Assembly: GCF_900176565.1 (NCBI RefSeq)
Contig: NZ_FXEH01000006.1
Location: 496,001 to 560,000 of the forward strand
Source of the DNA: Thalassobacillus devorans
Lineage (GTDB): Bacteria; Bacillota; Bacilli; Bacillales; Halobacillaceae
Direction: 5' to 3'
Length of the DNA: 64,000 nucleotides
Position numbers and translations under genes: made by a program. Shown piece by piece: positions 59,790-64,000 of this stretch (its first letter is position 1; every line of letters begins with the position of its first letter). The notes under the pieces are model-generated. The model saw only the letters and a list, made by a program, of their open reading frames with translations. It did no database searches and had not been told where the DNA came from.

Positions 59790-60206
59790 TTAATCGTGTA
59801 TAATAGCTTTTCCTTGTTCCCGTAGCGTTTTTAAAGAAGTAAGCATATGGTTTATTTCTTCATCGGAATGTCTTTCCCATGACTTTAATTCGGCTACTAT
59901 TTTCAAAGGCGATTTAGACCTGTAAGATCGCGTGGGATTCCCTGGGAATTTTTTGTCGGTTACGTTTGGATCGTTATCAAAATCACCTAATGGTTCTACC
60001 AAATAGATTCTTTCTTTTGAATTAGATTTTGCTAATTCAGCACCCCATTTCGCAGCATCTAATGTGGCAGTGAAATAGATATAGTTTGATTTTTTGTCCT
60101 GGTAGTTGGATAAGTGTTGCGGTTCCAATAGGTCTCCAATGTTTAGTGCTGCTTTCGTACCGTGAAAGAATGGTCCTTTATCTAAGACATCTTTTTTTTC
60201 ATCCAT
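59790..60206 (-). CDS. arr: Rifampin ADP-ribosyltransferase
   Basis: The 138-residue protein matches Arr along its whole length: GPFFHGTKAALNIGDLLEPQ at the N-terminus. It also has NYIYFTATLDAAKWGAELA, RIYLVEPLGDFDNDPNVTDK and KFPGNPTRSYRSKSPLKIV. Arr inactivates rifampin by ADP-ribosylation using NAD. It is a single minus-strand gene with its own start behind AGGGGTATC. Environmental Bacilli often carry chromosomal arr genes; no mobile element is adjacent. Confidence 0.93.
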   Translation of the reverse strand: MDEKKDVLDKGPFFHGTKAALNIGDLLEPQHLSNYQDKKSNYIYFTATLDAAKWGAELAKSNSKERIYLVEPLGDFDNDPNVTDKKFPGNPTRSYRSKSPLKIVAELKSWERHSDEEINHMLTSLKTLREQGKAIIHD

Positions 60207-60328
60207 ACAGATACCCCTCTTTTTTTAGATTTGTGTATAACAGTATAGGCCAGGAACTTTAGAAAGAGTAGTCTATAAATAATATCTATTTAGGAGTATA
60301 ATGGAAGTAGAAAGAATCATTTGACGAA

Positions 60329-60380
60329 AATACCTGACCCCCACTCCGTTATAACACTAACAGGGTGGGGGTCAGGTATT
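60329..60380 (+). repeat. Family A hairpin repeat, copy 18
   Basis: AATACCTGACCCCCACT and GGTGGGGGTCAGGTATT arms flank CCGTTATAACACTAACA, a different loop type shared with copy 20. It lies between the arr promoter side and the converging membrane gene. Confidence 0.8.
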
Positions 60381-60404
60381 GTTTTGTATAAAGTAAATGT
60401 TCCG

Positions 60405-60881
60405 CTATATTCCAGTCTCTTTTTTTGTCAGCAACCGGTAACTGGACGAAATTTTGATATACAGGAGGCACAGGCCAAACCCTACAATGTAAGTGATACC
60501 AGTCCACAACATATTCCAACCCGTGTGATACACAACCTTGCCAGTAAGCAGAAAAATATATTCAATAAATGACACTACAAAAGTAAACAAAAGAACCAGA
60601 TAAAACGGATGAATCCGCCTCTTTTTCAGCACATAAGCGAAAATAATCGCTATCATAGGAAAGTAACCAATGTTATAAGGGACTATCGATAAAGAAGGAT
60701 TTAGATAGACTGGGTTTACCGTCCAAAACTGCACCAGACCTAAATCGTTAAATAAAAAGGCGATGGTGGCGCCCAAGGGAAATAACATGATAACTAACCG
60801 AGGTTCTTTCGTAAAGAAGTAAATGCAGATCATCCAGGGGATAATCATACCGAACATAATATTAAATAACATTGGAATCAC
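60405..60881 (-). CDS. CBO0543-like membrane protein
   Basis: The 158-residue protein has five or six hydrophobic segments and the aromatic GKVVYHTGWNMLWTGITYIV stretch typical of the CBO0543 family of Firmicute membrane proteins (tentative). The function is unknown. It starts 4 bp after the marR stop and is probably co-transcribed with it, under MarR control. Confidence 0.65.
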   Translation of the reverse strand: MIPMLFNIMFGMIIPWMICIYFFTKEPRLVIMLFPLGATIAFLFNDLGLVQFWTVNPVYLNPSLSIVPYNIGYFPMIAIIFAYVLKKRRIHPFYLVLLFTFVVSFIEYIFLLTGKVVYHTGWNMLWTGITYIVGFGLCLLYIKISSSYRLLTKKETGI

Positions 60882-60885
60882 TTCT

Positions 60886-61401
60886 TTATATTTGATAATC
60901 TAATGCCTCTTCTGTACGTTCACCTAATCCTATTCTTCCATTAATAACCTTCTGTTTAAATGGTTCCCCTATGTTTACATCCAAAATTTTCTGAGCATAG
61001 GCCAGGAAATTGACTATTTCTTCTTTCGAGAGACAGCTGGTGTCGCAGGGGAAATTCTCTATGTCTTTAACAGCGCCAACCAGTTGTTTCAGCAAGACGC
61101 TTCCTTCTGGAGTAATTTCTACTTTTTTGAACCTTGGTTTCTCCTTATCAATGCCTATACGAATCAAGCCCCGCTCTTTTAGTGGTTTCAATAGTCTAGT
61201 AACAGTGGAGTTGTGCCAGCATCCTAACTCCCCAATCTCTGTTGGCGTAAGAACATTCTGATTCGTAGACAGTAAAAATAAAATATGCTGTTGGGCAGGG
61301 GTGATATCATATCTACGACCCAGTTCAGCCCACTGTTCTTCCATACAAAAGTACAATGCTCTGATCATTAGAAGTAAATTTCTTTTCAGCCAAACGTCCA
61401 C
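60886..61401 (-). CDS. MarR-family transcriptional regulator
   Basis: The start is GTG 61401, with GTGAGG in front; upstream frame sequence overlaps the operators. The product of about 171 residues begins DVWLKRNLLLMIRALYF. It has a winged helix, TPTEIGELGCWHNSTVTRLL and KPLKERGLIRI, with wing KEKPRFKKVEITPEG. It likely represses its own operon through the TACAA(T/C)TGTA palindromes just upstream. Confidence 0.85.
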   Translation of the reverse strand: MDVWLKRNLLLMIRALYFCMEEQWAELGRRYDITPAQQHILFLLSTNQNVLTPTEIGELGCWHNSTVTRLLKPLKERGLIRIGIDKEKPRFKKVEITPEGSVLLKQLVGAVKDIENFPCDTSCLSKEEIVNFLAYAQKILDVNIGEPFKQKVINGRIGLGERTEEALDYQI

Positions 61402-61423
61402 TTTTTTCAACCTCACTTGTAAG

Positions 61424-61445
61424 TACAATTGTAGATACAACTGTA
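61424..61445. promoter_or_regulatory. Two palindromic operators before marR
   Basis: TACAATTGTA (61424-61433) and TACAACTGTA (61436-61445) lie side by side, 12 bp apart centre to centre, upstream of the marR start. Confidence 0.55.
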
Positions 61446-61481
61446 GTATTCGTTAGTTTCTATTCTTTATTCATGTCAATA

Positions 61482-61538
61482 GAAAGTGCCGGGTCCCTGC
61501 CCATTGATGCATTGTTGAGGTGGGGGTTAGGCACTTTT
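61482..61538 (+). repeat. Family A hairpin repeat, copy 19
   Basis: AAAGTGCCGGGTCCCTGCCC and a GGTGGGGGTTAGGCACTTT arm flank ATTGATGCATTGTTGA. Confidence 0.7.
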
Positions 61539-61673
61539 TACTGTAGTCATATTTTTAAGACCATTACATGATAGAATAATCAGGTTGTCATTCCTAATTT
61601 AAAAAAAAGGAATTTACTCCCATCTTGTTTAATTACCAATAGGAGCACTATGTGAAAATGGGAGGCAGCAAAT

Positions 61674-62066
61674 ATGTTGTTAGAGGACTTTAAGGATTTT
61701 TTAGTAAAATACAGAACGTCTTGGAATAGCTTAAATTCCAAGAGGATGCTAGCGCACCATTCAAAGGATTTGGAAGTCAGGTGGGCTGGCCCTGAAACCA
61801 TTGTTTCTGATTGGGGTTTTGATGAGGCTGAACATGGCTGAATTCAGGCATATAAGCAATATCAAGGTAGAAACCCTAAATGGTTTTTTGATGACGTTTT
61901 AATAGAAATCAATAAGCACAAAGAAGGTGTAGCTATCTTTTGGGTGAGCTTAGAAGTGGATGGGGAAATGACTGATGTAAAATTACTTTTTATAGAGACT
62001 TTCCGTAAAGAAAACTATGGATGGAAGAAAATTAGGGAGTATGTTGAAAATAGCTTTACTAGATAA
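61674..62066 (+). pseudogene. Hypothetical protein with in-frame TGA
   Basis: ATG 61674, behind GGGAGGCAGC, opens a frame of 130 codons that is broken only by a TGA at 61839-61841. The first part ends DWGFDEAEHG; the second begins IQAYKQYQGRNPKWFFDDVL and ends REYVENSFTR. Both halves have matching composition, so a Trp codon (TGG) mutated to TGA is likely. No family is recognised. Decoding of TGA as an amino acid is not supported by any neighbouring element. Confidence 0.55.
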
Positions 62067-62115
62067 AAGTGAAACATGTGTTTAAAGTTCTCTTCAGGGA
62101 TGATGGGAACAAAGA

Positions 62116-63483
62116 ATGCTGGATAGGGGATGTTATGGTTTGGAGCGAAGGGAAAAGGCTGTGGTTGTAGGGGGAGGCATATCTGGAAAATTGGCAGCAC
62201 GTGTATTGGCTGATTTTTTTAAAGAAGTAATTATTCTGGAACGTGATGCAGAACCACAAGGTCCATTGCCGAGGAAAGGAGCACCTCAAGGCGAGCATAT
62301 CCATGCCCTGCTTTTTGCCGGCGCGAATGGTCTCGAAGAACTGTTTCCTGGTATTACGGAGAAATTTAATGCAAGCGGAGCCGTGAAAATCAATGCCACC
62401 AAGGACATTGCGTGGTTTCACCATGGAGTTTGGAAACTCCGTTATGATGGGGAATACGCAACGATTCTGCAAACACGGCCGCATTTAGAATGGCTTCTGG
62501 AGCAATACATAAAAAAGATTACGAATGTGACGATCCAGTACAGCCAAAAGGTCAGTGATTTTCTATATAATGAAAAAGAAAATCAAATGACTGGAGTGGA
62601 AATAAGGGATGGCAGCGACTCGATTACTTTGCATGCCGATTTGATTGTAGATGCCAGTGGTGTTAGTAGCCTTTCTTCCAGGTGGCTGAGGAAACGAGGA
62701 GTCCCTATTCCGGAAGAGAAAGTTAATATTGATTTGTGTTATTTTACAAAAACAATCGAACTTCCCGACAACCCAGACAGAGACTGGGCGATTAAACTTG
62801 TCTATCCTAACCCTCCTTCTGAAAAAATCGGTGGAGGTATTTCGAAGGTAGAGGGGAATCGTTATTTAGTTACCTTTATGGGCTACCATAACGAAATAAA
62901 TGAAAAGGAAGTACGGAAGAGTGATGCTAACTTAATAGATATCGCGAAACAATTGCCGAAACTGGACCTTTATCATGAACTGCAGGATGCTACGGCATTA
63001 TCATCAACCTCCACCTTCCGAGTTCCGAATATCACGTGGAGAAGGTTTGATAAGGTGAGCAAATTTCCAAACGGTCTTCTGACGATTGGGGATACGATTT
63101 GCAGGATTGATCCCTTTTTTGGCCAAGGGATGAGCATTGCCGTCCTGGAAGCTTTAGCATTGAAAAAGCTGCTGGCTAACCGGGATAGGTCGACTCAACA
63201 TCTAGTTGATCGCTTTCACCGTGAGGTTAGGAAAATCATTTCACCTATTTGGAACATGGTGCTAACCGAAGATTTCCGTTACCCGGAAACGGTGGGGAGG
63301 AAGCCAGCAGGTCTTTCTATCCAGCAGTGGTATGCGAAAAATATTTTTCTTCTATCCTCTGAAGATAAAGGGACCTACAATTCTTTTATCCAGGTCATGC
63401 ATCTGCTTCGCCCAACTTCCACTTTGATGCACCCGAAAATTATAAAAAATGTCTGGAAGCGGAAGTTTATCAATAAGCGTTAA
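62116..63483 (+). CDS. FAD-dependent oxidoreductase/monooxygenase
   Basis: The protein of up to 455 residues has an N-terminal FAD-binding Rossmann motif, AVVVGGGISGKLAARVLADF. It also has EVIILERDAEP, the middle GDG-like block LLTIGDTICRIDPFFGQGMS, and the ADLIVDASG strand. This is the phenol hydroxylase/2-polyprenylphenol-type monooxygenase fold. TTG 62140, with AGGGGATG in front, is an alternative to ATG 62116. The substrate is unknown. Two hairpins flank it. Confidence 0.85.
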   Translation: MLDRGCYGLERREKAVVVGGGISGKLAARVLADFFKEVIILERDAEPQGPLPRKGAPQGEHIHALLFAGANGLEELFPGITEKFNASGAVKINATKDIAWFHHGVWKLRYDGEYATILQTRPHLEWLLEQYIKKITNVTIQYSQKVSDFLYNEKENQMTGVEIRDGSDSITLHADLIVDASGVSSLSSRWLRKRGVPIPEEKVNIDLCYFTKTIELPDNPDRDWAIKLVYPNPPSEKIGGGISKVEGNRYLVTFMGYHNEINEKEVRKSDANLIDIAKQLPKLDLYHELQDATALSSTSTFRVPNITWRRFDKVSKFPNGLLTIGDTICRIDPFFGQGMSIAVLEALALKKLLANRDRSTQHLVDRFHREVRKIISPIWNMVLTEDFRYPETVGRKPAGLSIQQWYAKNIFLLSSEDKGTYNSFIQVMHLLRPTSTLMHPKIIKNVWKRKFINKR

Positions 63484-63498
63484 TGTTGTTTTCACAAA

Positions 63499-63546
63499 AT
63501 GCCTGCCCCTCACTCTGTTACCAAACTAACAGGTTGGGGGCAGGCA
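63499..63546 (+). repeat. Family A hairpin repeat, copy 20
   Basis: TGCCTGCCCCTCAC and GTTGGGGGCAGGCA arms flank TCTGTTACCAAACTAACAG, the same loop type as copy 18. Confidence 0.8.
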
Positions 63547-63667
63547 CGTTTCGGAAACGTGTCCAATTGGTTTCTTTTCTATTTATCTGTTACTTTATTG
63601 GTAGTAGGAGACATCTTATTGGAAATAAGTCTATCAATGGCTTTGTTTTATAGAAAAGGAGATACAT

Positions 63668-64000
63668 ATGCGAAAAATCGGTAAATCATTTTTGATCTAT
63701 TTTATTGGGATTTCGATATTAACATTAGGAATTACGCTCACCATTCAATCCCGATTAGGGACGTCACCATTTGATGCCTTACTCGTTGGTTTATATCGCA
63801 CATTTGGATTAACCATTGGAACGTGGGAAATCGTGGTTGGTTCGACTATGGTGTTGCTTAATGCAGCGGCTTTAAAAGCAAGACCGGAATTTTTAGCTAT
63901 ATTAACTTCCATTATTACAGGGATGGGAATTGATACCTGGCTTTTTTTATTAGGAGATTGGTTAATACCTACTCATTTAATTGAACAAGTATTATTAGTC
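63668..64000 (+). CDS. yczE: YczE-like membrane protein (partial)
   Basis: The gene starts at ATG 63668 behind AAAAGGAGATAC and runs off the window. The first 111 residues show three or four membrane segments. They include SFLIYFIGISILTLGITLTI, SRLGTSPFDALLVGLYRTFG and TIGTWEIVVGSTMVLLNAAA, the pattern of the YczE/YitT-like family. In B. subtilis, yczE lies beside the surfactin genes and affects lipopeptide production, but the molecular role is unclear. Confidence 0.8.
   Translation, partial: MRKIGKSFLIYFIGISILTLGITLTIQSRLGTSPFDALLVGLYRTFGLTIGTWEIVVGSTMVLLNAAALKARPEFLAILTSIITGMGIDTWLFLLGDWLIPTHLIEQVLLV

Noticed and set aside
61839-61841. Selenocysteine decoding of the TGA
   Set aside because: No SECIS-like hairpin was evident and no selenocysteine machinery is nearby; a nonsense mutation is simpler.

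Overview
The window looks like chromosome from a low-to-mid GC Firmicute of the Bacillaceae, probably a halotolerant one. Ribosome binding sites are strong AGGAGG types, GTG and TTG starts are common, and control is by S-box, cobalamin, TPP and T-box RNA leaders. Families seen include YkoEDC, TenA, YlmB, a CotJC/YdbD-type manganese catalase, YczE and a BCCT osmolyte transporter. No IS element, prophage, tRNA, rRNA or CRISPR array was seen. The genus cannot be named from the sequence alone.

Layout. 0-11.8 kb: mixed single genes (HAD phosphatases, a frameshifted alcohol dehydrogenase, NUDIX, M29 aminopeptidase, MsrA, DinB-like, VOC, histidine phosphatase, GNAT) and a type I toxin-antitoxin locus of the holin-like toxin family at 3.7-3.9 kb. 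11.8-14.7 kb: metE behind a SAM riboswitch followed by a cobalamin riboswitch. 15.1-20.5 kb: two TPP riboswitches in series, then ylmB-tenA-ykoE-ykoD-ykoC, a thiamin-pyrimidine salvage and uptake operon. 20.5-21.9 kb: purT with possible PurR boxes. 22-36 kb: oxidoreductases, an esterase beside the remnant of a flavin monooxygenase, an Old Yellow Enzyme, a DoxX/MarR/FMN-reductase stress locus, nicotinamidase, BCCT transporter, manganese catalase and a SEC-C protein. 36.7-43.5 kb: a GntR-controlled catabolic operon (class III CoA-transferase, HMG-CoA-lyase family enzyme, SSS symporter with small partner, MFS carrier, flavin reductase), with three identical palindromic operators and a likely cre site. 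43.5-49.8 kb: small membrane proteins, a type II toxin-antitoxin pair, and a sortase with its LPDTA substrate. 50-64 kb: AraC regulators, EamA exporter, a row of single-gene units separated by a shared repeat, a T-box-controlled MFS transporter, several broken genes, rifampin ADP-ribosyltransferase (arr), a MarR locus and the start of yczE.

The most unusual content is intergenic. Three repeat families recur. Family A is a long hairpin with GC-rich arms (20 copies, counting one half copy), often followed by a T-run. Family B is a set of seven tandem arrays (31 units) whose unit is 52 bp, about five helical turns, with GGACA and TGTCC ends. Most arrays have a distinctive first or last unit, and several sit directly beside a family A hairpin. 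Family C is a GAGTCTTC / GGGGGCGATT element that separates single stand-alone genes. All family A and B copies point the same way on the + strand although genes lie on both strands.

The window also carries many damaged genes: an in-frame stop in each of three small genes, frameshifts in the alcohol dehydrogenase and a DinB gene, three truncated or internally deleted remnants, and two reading frames without a normal start codon. This suggests a genome shedding accessory genes, or sequence error at some sites.
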